The notes beneath the pieces are model-generated. The model ran no database searches and had not been told where the DNA came from. It worked only from the letters and a program-made list of their open reading frames with translations. A DNA stretch of 64,000 bases, from positions 30,367,257 to 30,431,256 of the forward strand of contig NC_060237.1 of NCBI RefSeq assembly GCF_021155775.2, given 5' to 3'. This document shows, in pieces, positions 50,908 through 59,916 of the stretch. Both the position numbers and the translations under genes were made by a program. How positions within the stretch are numbered: position 1 is the first letter of the stretch; the number at the start of each line of letters is the position of its first letter. This DNA comes from Neodiprion pinetum. Lineage: Eukaryota > Arthropoda > Insecta > Hymenoptera > Diprionidae.

Positions 50908-53900
50908 GTGTCGGCGCGGCGCCCCGAGTGGAAGACACCACGGCATTGCGTGGCGTCGAGGGGGAAATCGCGACGTGTTTTCCGATGCAAACCATGGAGT
51001 TCGGTCAACGCTGGTTTTTGCGGGTGTGCATCGGGGGCACATGGGTCAGGGCGTTGTTAGACACCGGCTCATCGCGAACATTTCTCGGTACGATCGGACA
51101 CCAAATTGCGTTAGAGTACGGTCGACCGGTAAAATCACCCAGCTGTTCGAGTGTCGTATTGGCGAATGGATCGGTAGAATCAATAACCGGAGAAGTAGAG
51201 CTGCCGATAACGTTGCTGGGTGTCGCGCATAAGTTTTCGTTGCGGATTATCCCCACCTTAGTTGGAGATTGCGTTCTGGGAATGGATTTCGTGCGCAAAT
51301 TTGGCTTTTCGATTGACGGCGCGCGCGAATCATGGAGAATCGCGACTATTCCGGAATACGAGGGAAAATTTGAGGAGGGTCACCCGATCCCCGTTACCGA
51401 GGTGTCAAGTTGCAGCGGTATCGTAGAGCTAGGGGATACCGAGAATCGCGAACTACGGGAATTCTTAGCGAAGGAATTACCGAAAGTCTCGGGAGACTTG
51501 GGTCTCACTCATCTCGCGGAGCACAAAATAGACGTGCAGGGAAGCGCCCCGATTAAACAGCGGTATTACCTCGTATCCCCGAAAGTGCAGGAAGCTATTA
51601 ACGAGGAGGTAGACCGTATGCTCGCGGATGGAGTGATCGAACCCTCCCAAAGTTCGTGGTCGACGCCAATCGTGATGGTCAAGAAGCCAAACGGGAAATA
51701 CCGGTTTTGTTTGGATTTTAGAAAAGTCAATAGCGTTTCGAAAAAAGATGCGTATCCGATCCCGTTTATGAACGGTATCTTGGATAAATTGCGGTCGGCC
51801 AAGTACATCTCGACTATAGACTTGAGTCAAGCTTACCACCAGATTCCCTTGACACCCGAGAGTCGCGAAATAACGGCGTTTACGGTCCCCGGTCGCGGAT
51901 TATTTCAGTTTGTGCGGATGCCATACGGGCTTACCGGAGCCCCGGCCACCTTTCAACGGTTAATAGACAAATTAATTACTCCCGAGATGGAGCCGCATGC
52001 CTTCGCGTATCTCGACGACATTATTGTAGTGACCACCGATTTTCGTTCGCACTTAAAATGGCTATCCCGCGTTATCGAACGGATAGTGTTGGCCGGGCTT
52101 ACCATCAACCCGGAAAAGTGTGAGTTTTGTCGTCGCGAAGTTCGGTATCTAGGGTTCAAGGTGAACCAGGACGGCCTACAGGTCGATGCCGACAAGGTGG
52201 AACCGATTCTCGAATATCCCGCGCCGAAAAACCTGCGGCAATTGAGGCGATTTTTGGGTATGGCGTCGTGGTATCGAAAATTCATCCCCGAGTTCGCGAG
52301 CGTGGCGGAACCCCTTACCCGGCTATTGCGTAAGGATAAGAGATGGGACTGGGGTAGCGAACAGGAAGCGGCGTTCAAACGCATAAAAGCCGCGTTAACG
52401 TCGGCTCCGGTTTTAACGTGTCCCGATTTTGAGCACGAGTTCGTAGTACAGACCGATGCGAGTAGCTTTGGCATTGGCGCAGTCTTGACACAGACTATTG
52501 GCGGTATTGAGCGTGTGATCGCGTACGCGAGTCGGACAATGTCGGATGCGGAACGGAAGTATTCCACAACCGAACAGGAATGTCTCGCGGTGATTTGGGC
52601 CGTTAAAAAGTTTAGAGCATACCTAGAAGGATATCACTTCACGGTAATAACCGACCACGCGAGTCTAAAGTGGTTGCGGGAATTGCGAAATCCGACGGGT
52701 CGGTTGGCTAGGTGGGCGCTCGACTTACTCGAGTACGATTGCGAGATCAAACATCGAAAGGGGGCGATGCACCATGTGCCCGATGCACTATCGCGAATGT
52801 ACGAGGGCGAAAACGAGGGGACGGAGCAGCTAGCCGCCCTCGACGTGGCTGGTGACGGCAAACCAGGGACGGAGCGTAAGGCCGTCTGGGAAGTCGTAGT
52901 CGATCCCTGGTACCAACATCGCGTCAAGGACGTCCTGGACTACCCTCACAAGTTCCGAACTTGGTCGGTGGTCGAGGGACGTCTCTACCATCTCCGGGCG
53001 GACCCCTTAGTCGAGCCAATACTAGCGGACTTGGCGCCGTGGAAATTGGTGCTCCCGAGGGAGCAGCGATCGCGGATTTTTGCGGAAGTCCACGAGGACC
53101 CCCAGGCAGGGCATCTTGGCATCGAGAAGACCTACGCGCGAGCGAGGGCCGACTACTACTGGCCCGGAATGTATCGCGATATAGTTTTGATGGTTCGGGC
53201 GTGCGAGCGTTGCCAAGAGTGCAAAGTACAACAGGTGCCACCAGCGGGCCTTATGGGTCGACGGGTCGTCGACACGCCCTGGACTGTGGTTGCGGCGGAC
53301 GTCATGGGTCCCTTTCCCCGAAGTCGCGCCGGGTTCGAGTATTTGTTAGTTTTTGAAGATCTGTTTACCCGGTGGGTGGAGGTAGCGCCATTGCGAAAAT
53401 CCAACGCGAAAAACATCCTTGCCGCGCTGGAAGATCTCGTGCTGTCCCGATGGGGTACCCCGGAGGTGCTCCTGACGGATAACGGCACGGAATTCGCGAA
53501 TAAGGCCGTCGACGAACTGTGCGCTGCGTACCATATTACCCACGCGAAAGTACCGCCGTACCACGCGCAAGCTAACCCCGTGGAGAGGGTGAATCGCGTA
53601 TTAAAAACCATGATCGTGGCCTACATCGAGGCAGATCACCGGGACTGGGACGTGCATCTTCACGAATTTCGATTTGCGTATAATACCGCTGTGCATAGCT
53701 CACTGAGAGTCAGTCCCGCGTTTTTAAACTTGGGTCGCGATCCCAAACCACGGATGCAGTTGCGACGACTCGCGGAAGGTCCCGCGGAAATCCCCGTTCC
53801 CCGTCCCGAAGTATGGGGGGACCGAATGGCGAAATTAGGTGAGCTGCGTGACCTAGTGACGAAACATCTCGAGGAGGCCCACGAGCGACAGGCACGCTAT

Positions 53901-54167
53901 TATAACCAAGGGCATCGGGATATCCGTTTCGAAGTAGGGGAATGGGTATGGAAGCGAAACCGAGTTCTGTCCTCGGCCACCCAACAGGTCGCTGCGAAGC
54001 TAGCCCCCAAGTTTGCCGGTCCATTTCGCGTTGCGCAGGTAATCTCGCCCGTCGTCTATGAATTAGAGGATAGCGAAGGAGGGGGGCGCGGTCGACACCA
54101 CATCAAGGATTTGAAGCGGTACGTGGAGTCTGAGGCAATTGCGCATAGAAACGGGGAAGAACCGTGA
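50880..54167 (+). CDS. pol: Pol polyprotein: protease, RT, RNase H, integrase
   Basis: Read as a Gag-Pol fusion (about 1,660 residues in all) through the shift at 50880-50886; about 1,093 codons are pol. Motifs by base position: aspartic protease DTGSS at 51060, with the family's LGMDF strand near 51277; RT motif A Asp at 51819 (TIDLSQAYHQI), motif B MPYGLTGAPATFQ, catalytic YLDD at 52008; RNase H first Asp at 52455 (QTDASSFGIG) and the TDHASL motif near 52650; integrase HHCC zinc site (H 53091, H 53112, C 53202, C 53211), catalytic triad D 53298, D 53478, E 53583 (34 residues between the last two), and a C-terminal GPF module near 54018. No stops, and every catalytic residue I checked is present, so it is predicted active. 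It ends 96 bases before ORF3, in the same frame but separated by stops. Confidence 0.96.
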   Translation, partial: GKPGRAASLSVGAAPRVEDTTALRGVEGEIATCFPMQTMEFGQRWFLRVCIGGTWVRALLDTGSSRTFLGTIGHQIALEYGRPVKSPSCSSVVLANGSVESITGEVELPITLLGVAHKFSLRIIPTLVGDCVLGMDFVRKFGFSIDGARESWRIATIPEYEGKFEEGHPIPVTEVSSCSGIVELGDTENRELREFLAKELPKVSGDLGLTHLAEHKIDVQGSAPIKQRYYLVSPKVQEAINEEVDRMLADGVIEPSQSSWSTPIVMVKKPNGKYRFCLDFRKVNSVSKKDAYPIPFMNGILDKLRSAKYISTIDLSQAYHQIPLTPESREITAFTVPGRGLFQFVRMPYGLTGAPATFQRLIDKLITPEMEPHAFAYLDDIIVVTTDFRSHLKWLSRVIERIVLAGLTINPEKCEFCRREVRYLGFKVNQDGLQVDADKVEPILEYPAPKNLRQLRRFLGMASWYRKFIPEFASVAEPLTRLLRKDKRWDWGSEQEAAFKRIKAALTSAPVLTCPDFEHEFVVQTDASSFGIGAVLTQTIGGIERVIAYASRTMSDAERKYSTTEQECLAVIWAVKKFRAYLEGYHFTVITDHASLKWLRELRNPTGRLARWALDLLEYDCEIKHRKGAMHHVPDALSRMYEGENEGTEQLAALDVAGDGKPGTERKAVWEVVVDPWYQHRVKDVLDYPHKFRTWSVVEGRLYHLRADPLVEPILADLAPWKLVLPREQRSRIFAEVHEDPQAGHLGIEKTYARARADYYWPGMYRDIVLMVRACERCQECKVQQVPPAGLMGRRVVDTPWTVVAADVMGPFPRSRAGFEYLLVFEDLFTRWVEVAPLRKSNAKNILAALEDLVLSRWGTPEVLLTDNGTEFANKAVDELCAAYHITHAKVPPYHAQANPVERVNRVLKTMIVAYIEADHRDWDVHLHEFRFAYNTAVHSSLRVSPAFLNLGRDPKPRMQLRRLAEGPAEIPVPRPEVWGDRMAKLGELRDLVTKHLEEAHERQARYYNQGHRDIRFEVGEWVWKRNRVLSSATQQVAAKLAPKFAGPFRVAQVISPVVYELEDSEGGGRGRHHIKDLKRYVESEAIAHRNGEEP

Positions 54168-54222
54168 GGGGGAATTAGGCTTCTCGAGGAGGGGAAAGGG
54201 GTCACAGACGATAACTATGATC

Positions 54223-54243
54223 CTGACTGACTCTTCCCCTTAG
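54223..54243 (+). promoter_or_regulatory. Candidate 3' splice site before the third ORF
   Basis: Two overlapping branch-like CTGAC motifs (54223-54231) are followed by a pyrimidine tract (54231-54241) and AG (54242-54243). The next ATG, 21 bases on, is the start of ORF3. The layout matches how env mRNAs of errantiviruses are made by splicing. Confidence 0.55.
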
Positions 54244-54263
54244 TGGACGCAAGTATCGCGAGG

Positions 54264-54797
54264 ATGGAGGACGACATCCGGGCCGTACGGGACCTTCTAG
54301 TCTTGGCGAAGGTCCCTCTCCCCCCGGCGACCATCAGCTGGGGGAGAGCCGCCCCAGCAGGCCCCGAGTGGCGACAGTGGCTGCCAGCGGGCGGCTGCTG
54401 GAATTGCTGGCGGGGTTATCATGCCTACCACGACTGTCCTTGGGTACTCGGGCTATTCTGCCGACGGTGCGGATGGCCCGGGTACCCGAAGACAAGGTGC
54501 CCCGCCTGCCACAACCAGCCAAGTCGCCCAAGTAGGGGGGGCGTTCGCGAGGGGACCGGGCCAGCAGCCAGCCTTCCCTCCCTCATGGCGAGGGAGATTT
54601 CCCCCCCCCCGGGGTACTCCACAAGGGCAGCCCCAACGTCCCCCATAGCGAGGGAAGCCATCCCCCTTACCCCCGTTGCGAGGGGAGAAGAAGAAACGAG
54701 TGAGGAGGTCGAGGAAGTCGAGAGGCTCCGTCGACGGATTTTGGCATCAGCAACCGGCCGGGGCCGGGATAGAGGCCGGCCGGGGCGACGTGGCTAA
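54264..54797 (+). CDS. Third ORF: small protein with a duplicated Gag-type zinc-knuckle module, 177 aa
   Basis: Begins at the first ATG after the candidate acceptor, in strong context (A at -3, G at +4); the frame is open from 54231 but only via GTG. Residues 1-44 form a short acidic-to-basic helix-like start. Residues 45-82 are a double zinc knuckle: C45, C48, H53, C58, then C66, C69, C79, C82 with Tyr74 in the His position. This aligns to Gag 528-565 without gaps: 17 of 38 residues are identical, including all seven Cys and the His, plus the shared FC and CP pairs. Then a Pro/Ser/Arg linker, an acidic Glu-rich stretch and an Arg/Gly-rich basic tail. No signal peptide or membrane segment, so it is not an Env. 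I infer a nucleic-acid-binding accessory protein, perhaps an RNA chaperone or packaging factor, that arose by duplication of the nucleocapsid end of gag. Confidence 0.8.
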   Translation: MEDDIRAVRDLLVLAKVPLPPATISWGRAAPAGPEWRQWLPAGGCWNCWRGYHAYHDCPWVLGLFCRRCGWPGYPKTRCPACHNQPSRPSRGGVREGTGPAASLPSLMAREISPPPGYSTRAAPTSPIAREAIPLTPVARGEEETSEEVEEVERLRRRILASATGRGRDRGRPGRRG

Positions 54798-54850
54798 GCC
54801 AAACACAAAAAAATTTTTTTTTTTTTTTTTTTTTTTCTCTTTCCCTCTTT

Positions 54851-54885
<35 letters not shown>

Positions 54886-55255
54886 TTTGTTTGAAGTCGT
54901 TCTTTTTTTTTATTATTATAATAAATTCTTAACCCCGAACATGAATGGCGTCCGCTTTCTTTCGTAGATCCCAGGTGGCGGGTTTTGAGAAAAGTTTCAG
55001 ATCCAGTGTCGAAGTAGAAAGCTCCCCGAGACAACCATGGCGTGAGGAGGGGGATCAGTGGAGCTCGCGAAGGATCCCAGAGGACACGGGAGAAAATCTT
55101 TTTTTTGTTTTTTTTTGTTGTTTTATCGTCCTCTTGGGAGGGGATTCTCGGTGAGTACCGCGCAGTAGCGTGTGAGTACTTCGAGCTTGCGGTCACCTCG
55201 CGAAGTTCGGCTCGCGGGATGCAGCGCTGGCGCTCTGGCACCCCACGATCCGTCT
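54798..55255 (+). other. Untranslated 3' part of the retrotransposon interior
   Basis: A long poly-T segment (54817-54893, briefly interrupted) follows the ORF3 stop. An AATAAA lies at 54920-54925, upstream of the polypurine tract. The rest is unremarkable and the frames here are poly-T artefacts. Confidence 0.7.
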
Positions 55256-55268
55256 AGGGGGGGGGGAG
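55256..55268 (+). other. Polypurine tract
   Basis: A-G10-A-G ends one base before the TG of the 3' LTR. It is the expected RNase H-resistant primer for plus-strand DNA synthesis. Confidence 0.9.
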
Positions 55269-55269
55269 T

Positions 55270-57266
55270 TGTAACGTGGCAGTTCGGTTAGGCCTGCCCG
55301 TTACAAGAGACTCCCTGAACCCTGGGCGAGATCCAGGGATAAGGGTCTAGAAAATCGAGTCGCGGAATAATTTCAGAGAGCGCCAGAACTGGAGTCACGC
55401 ACCCGAGCTTCGACAGGGACGAAATAGAGCATTGCGACCCAGATATTTCAGGCTTTTGTTTTTAATTTTTTTTTCGAGTGCACCGGCTACCCTCCAGTGA
55501 CCAACTCCAATACCGAACATCTTTCGAGGCAAGGCGAAATCACGACGATCTTGCGGGAAGGACACCGAGGCTGCGGAGGGGGAGGCAACGCAGATCCCTG
55601 CAGCGAGGGAATCCAAGGCGGACGCGATTCCCGCTGGCGGCCGGCGCGCCGCAGCCTCCCCGCTTACCCCGCTTACGCCCAACCAAGGCAACCGCGAGGT
55701 ACCAGCTAGCGACGAGGGAGCACCACCCCGCCCAACCCCAGGACCACGTAGAGCTGCGCGGGAGACGACATCGCGATCTAGCCTTAAGTTCTGCGCCGCG
55801 TAGAGACGACAGGTGCGCGGCAAGTTGCGCAATCCCCAAAATCGATGACCGATCGATTGTTGCGCATTCTTAGGGTGATGACGTCACGGAAAATTCGCGC
55901 GACGAGATCGGCGTTGCGACCATCCTAGATCACTCGAGTTCTGGCGACCAACTAAGACAGTAGTCACGTGGCGAAGTTGCGTTAGGTCAGGCTTTTCTTT
56001 GGGTTTGCGTTATAGTATAGAAGTGGTGATCGCGAGGAATGATGGACAGCCATCGTCACGAGGGAGTTGGACCCTTCGTCGCGTGGATGTGGAGCGGTAA
56101 GCGTTGTTAACATTCTCGCGATCGAATTTCGAGGGTAATTGAATCAAGGCTGATCCGAAAAAGGGTAGCCGTTTTCTTTTGTTAGTTTGCGTGTCGAAAA
56201 GTACTCGAAATTCGTTTGCCGATTCTTTTGCTTGGTGACCGTAGCCTGAGTTGCGCGTAAGAGAGTAACGTTAATTTCGGGGGATCCAGAAAATCAAGTC
56301 GAGCCACGGGTTGACTCGAGACGTTATTGTCTCGAGCTTGAGTGTGACCGAAGTCCGTTACACGGGGTCAATTCACGTCATCCGGCACAGCTTCGATTAT
56401 CGTACAGGTCGCGAGCAATCACGGGGAGCATTCGAATTCGCGACTGCGACCCGCCGTCGCCGAGGAAGTGAAGCTCGGGTGCGTGCTGATAAGCGTATGC
56501 GTTTTTAGAGGAGGATCGCGGGTGTCGCGACGAGCCTCGCATCACTTTAGTTATTTAATATTCTTTTTAGTTATTTGATATTCTTTTTGTTTCTTTCTTC
56601 TTTTTTTTTGTTTGTATTATCAGTTAGTATTAAGTTGGCGATCAGCGCCATTGTATAGAGGACGTTCGCGGGCAGCGCGTCGAGCCCGATTTTGTTTTTG
56701 GTTTGTAGGAAGTAGGATAGTGTTAAGACGGTGACTAGCGCACGTAGGCCGTAGAGGTCTCTTAGATTTATTCACCTTTTTTTTTTTGTTGTTATTATTT
56801 TTCTATTTTTATTTTTATTTGGAGTATTTCTACCTTTCTTATTTAGTTTAGATAATAGTAACATTGTGTTTGGAATCGCGAAAGACGACTTGCGTGGTCG
56901 TATTATCATTCTTTTGACTTCTTTTATTAATTTTTATTTCTTTTTGTTTTTGTATTATCTCTGATGAAAAATATATCATCGTAATTTTATAGTAATTTGG
57001 CCACAGCACGTGTTGGCTTACTGGTGTTGCAATTCTCTCTACCCGAAAATCACCCCTCCCCTCTCCGCGGTACTGAGCTACCGAGCATATGGCCGCGGTA
57101 TATCGTATGACCGATTTCGAGGCGTGTTGACCACGCCAGGCGCCCAACAAATTTCGCGATATTGTTTTAGATCCAGGGTACATCGTGGACGCCAAATTAT
57201 TGTGCACGCGGTAAGTTCCCGGTTATTTGCTCCGAGTAACCGAGGTGCAGAAAAATCCACGTCACA
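55270..57266 (+). repeat. 3' LTR, 1,997 bp
   Basis: Same length as the 5' LTR and identical wherever compared, including four internal open frames that translate to the same peptides. Contains the second copies of the CRE palindrome (55879-55886) and of the GTAAGT donor (57211-57216). Confidence 0.97.
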
Positions 57267-57270
57267 ATAT
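57267..57270. repeat. Target-site duplication, right copy (ATAT)
   Basis: Matches 46225-46228; the TA microsatellite continues to about 57277. Confidence 0.7.
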
Positions 57271-59718
57271 ATATATACCTAAGAGGAGGCCGGCACCTGC
57301 CGCGATATTTCGGTCTATGGGAAAAACCACTTAAAAGCGAGCAAAAGGCAATACCTGCACCCCTTAATATTTCTTACTCTCCGGGGCTTATTTCTTCTAC
57401 CCGCCCAGTGTTTTATGTCCTATGCCTCATGCCTCGCGCGCTTTACACTTTATTCTCGGTTCTTCTTCCGCTTCTCCTCTCTCTCTCGTCTTCTTCGTCT
57501 TCTACCCATCCTATACTTCTTTCTCTTCTTTCCTTTTTTACGGCTTATTCCCGGCCACCCCGGCGAACGCTACCTTCTCTTTGCTTTCGGTTATAACAAC
57601 CACCTTGCAGATAAAATCCTCCGCCCCGCAGGAACGGGTCGAATTTTTTGCAACCCGTCACCCATCCACCCTTCGCGGGCTTTGACTCCCGAGAGTTGCG
57701 AGCGAGGTGACTGCTCTCTTTCCTTCTTCTTCTTCTTCTTCTTGTTTTCGAACGATCGCAACTTATAACGTATCCGTATACCCACCGACCGAGCGACGAA
57801 CCAACTTCTGACGTAAACAAACCCCCTCGACGCGTTTTATAAGTTTTCAACGTCCACTTTGCTCGTCGCACGTCTGAACGACGTCAATCGTTCGGTATTT
57901 TTGCCCTGCCCTCCTTATCGTCGACTCTCTCGACTCGGTTTGGGTACTTGGATGCCGCCGCGAGGGTGTGCAAGAGTAATCCGTAAAAGTTCGGGGCGAT
58001 AGTGAGAGGAAAAATAAATTGTTTTTCTCGTAGGTACTCCGCTAGGCTTCCTCCTCGTTTTCGCGACGTCGAAGGCTTTCGTACCAATTACGCGAAAGAA
58101 ATCGAGTCGAATCTTCAGGTGTACCGCAATTCGCCAACGTTATTTCGACCGCGCTGCCACGGTTCACAAGGCGCTCCAAATACCTCAACAATTCTAAAAT
58201 ACTGTGACTCGTTGTCCCCCAACATGTATGAAATACGAATTACGGTAGTCGTCGTTTCGTTACGAATTACGAAGGTAAACGGTAAGATCTCCCCTTAAAT
58301 CTAAAAAGAAAATGGAATACTGGTTACCGGTTTTAACGAACTCGGTCACCCTCTGACCCAGTAAGAGTATCTCGGAGTCGACACGCATACCAAACTAAAA
58401 CGGGGTAGTGACAGAGATCCGAGGTTAACTCGCTTCGTTTTTCCTTCTCGAAAAAAGCTCCCGCGTATTTTTCAGTTGAAATAAGACTGAAAAGAATCAA
58501 GACACAATAGAAAACCGCAGAAAAAAGACTAAATAAAAAAAAAAAAAAAAAATCAGATCCTCGCGTCGCGTGCACGGGCCACGTTTCACCGAAGGCGACG
58601 ATGTTGTATATCTTAGCGTACAATATACGCACATATTTATTTATGTAAGCGAGATGTTCCGGCTTCCTGTAAATGGAAACGCGTGCGAAAGATTTCCCTT
58701 TCGCAAGTGCCGTCAAGGGTGAGAAAAAATTCGTCACCGCAATTAGACCCGGACGAATGGGAGGAAAAAAACTTTTCCGCAACGGTTTGAAGAGACCTCC
58801 AATTATATCGCACCTGTGCACGTACAACGTCGAGAGGAGATTTGCACGTGGAGCCAGACGGGCTATTCGGCAAGGGTCGAGGGCCGTTATCGGGTCTCGG
58901 GTTTCGCGGAACGTGAGCATCGGAGTTTCGATATTGGCGTTTGCCCTTCGACTCGGCCCTTCTCCCGTCGACACGCCGAGTATCGGGTTACTCGTTGCGA
59001 TCGCCGATCAAATGCCTTGCCTCGACGAGCCGCCGATCGTGCGCCAGAAGAACGTGTTCTCCAGCCGCTAGCTAGCGTGAGTGATCTAGTTAGATTGCGT
59101 TGGGCTAGGTTACCGCCGAAGGGGGTTGCGTGCGGTAAGAACGGCGCCCCTGCCTGCCTGCCTGAGCATTCCACGGTGACAAAGTCACGAAGGTTTGGTC
59201 CTCGGCCAATCTCGCCCCGGGAGAACGGGGCAGGAAATTGTAATTTTTATCGCGTCGATCGCTGCCGAATTCTTCGGATTTCGGTGCCCGATTATCCCCG
59301 GTTCCGTCCCGAGCACCCTGGTTAGGCATCGGTAATTATCGCGAGGTCTGCCGACCCTCCGCACCTCTGCGAAGCTCCGGGTACGTGGAAAGTTGCGGAA
59401 TTTAACCGGAGGCAACTTCTTTGGGGAGGAAGATGGATAGATCAACGACGTGGGGGTGGATATGTCATTCGATGCCCTCCGTTGGGGGTGATAAAAAACA
59501 TCCGACGAGGAGGACCTCGAAACTTGATACCTTAAATATGCCCCTCCCTCCCCCTTCTCGGGTTGCGTTGTATTATTTACAACATACACGTATAGTATAG
59601 CATGTAAGAATGACGTGTACGTTCGCGCAGAGGGTGAAGACGCAATTGATATACACCCCGGATGTCTTTCAACGACGCATCGCTTCAGCCGTTCGCTGAT
59701 TATTTCGGGCCTTATAAC
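57271..59718. other. Noncoding flank, probable intron/intergenic
   Basis: No gene recognised. A TTC triplet run lies at 57721-57744 and an A-rich run near 58533-58553. A 213-codon minus-strand frame (58333-58974) starts at GTG and shows no domain. A consensus plus-strand donor, AAAAG|GTGAGTAAG, lies at 59737-59750, just past this block. Confidence 0.4.
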
Positions 59719-59916
59719 CTACAGTAAATCGATGGTAAAAGGTGAGTAAGAACCTGATTTGTTGGCGGCGGTTGCGGCGTGGGTCAGAGTGGCGGTGACC
59801 ACGCTTGTCAGCTTCGGAGGCTCGATCTTTTGGGGCACTGTGTGGGCCGGAATGGGTCCAGGGTTGGTCATGGTGGTCATGGTGGTGGGCATCATCAGGG
59901 TCGACATGGTCAGCAT
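59719..59916 (-). CDS. Candidate first coding exon, up to 65 codons, unknown
   Basis: A minus-strand ATG (plus 59914-59916, A at -3) opens a Met/Thr/Pro-rich frame: it begins MLTMSTLMMPTTM, continues through IPAHTVPQKIEPPKL and an Ala/Thr stretch, and ends SPFTIDLL before TAG. A possible donor GTAGGT overlaps the stop; an alternative is CAG|GTTCTT a few codons earlier. About 330 bases upstream on this strand is a TATA-like GATATAAAT (plus 60268-60276) ahead of GC-rich leader-like sequence, suggesting a 5' exon. SPFTIDLL is loosely like the repressor (eh1) peptides near the N-termini of some homeodomain factors, but the spacing is not exact. The strong plus-strand donor at 59742 argues the other way. 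Confidence 0.25.
   Translation of the reverse strand: MLTMSTLMMPTTMTTMTNPGPIPAHTVPQKIEPPKLTSVVTATLTHAATAANKSGSYSPFTIDLL

Larger units (their letters stand above)
46229..57266 (+). mobile_element. Complete Ty3/gypsy-type LTR retrotransposon, three ORFs
   Basis: An 11,038-bp element bounded by TG...CA and 1,997-bp direct LTRs. In order: 5' LTR, tRNA-Lys primer site, leader, gag, -1 shifted pol with PR-RT-RH-IN order (diagnostic of Ty3/gypsy as opposed to Ty1/copia), a third ORF, an untranslated segment, polypurine tract, 3' LTR. gag, pol and ORF3 have no internal stops. The LTRs have equal length and all open frames inside them translate identically, which points to recent insertion. LTR length, Lys primer and total size resemble Ulysses and Osvaldo of Drosophila; that assignment is inference and needs an RT tree. 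It lies antisense to the TIA-1/Rox8 exon at 10038-10125. Confidence 0.97.

Noticed and set aside
58333..58974. 213-codon minus-strand frame
   Set aside because: Starts at GTG, contains a poly-Phe run from an A-tract, no domain.
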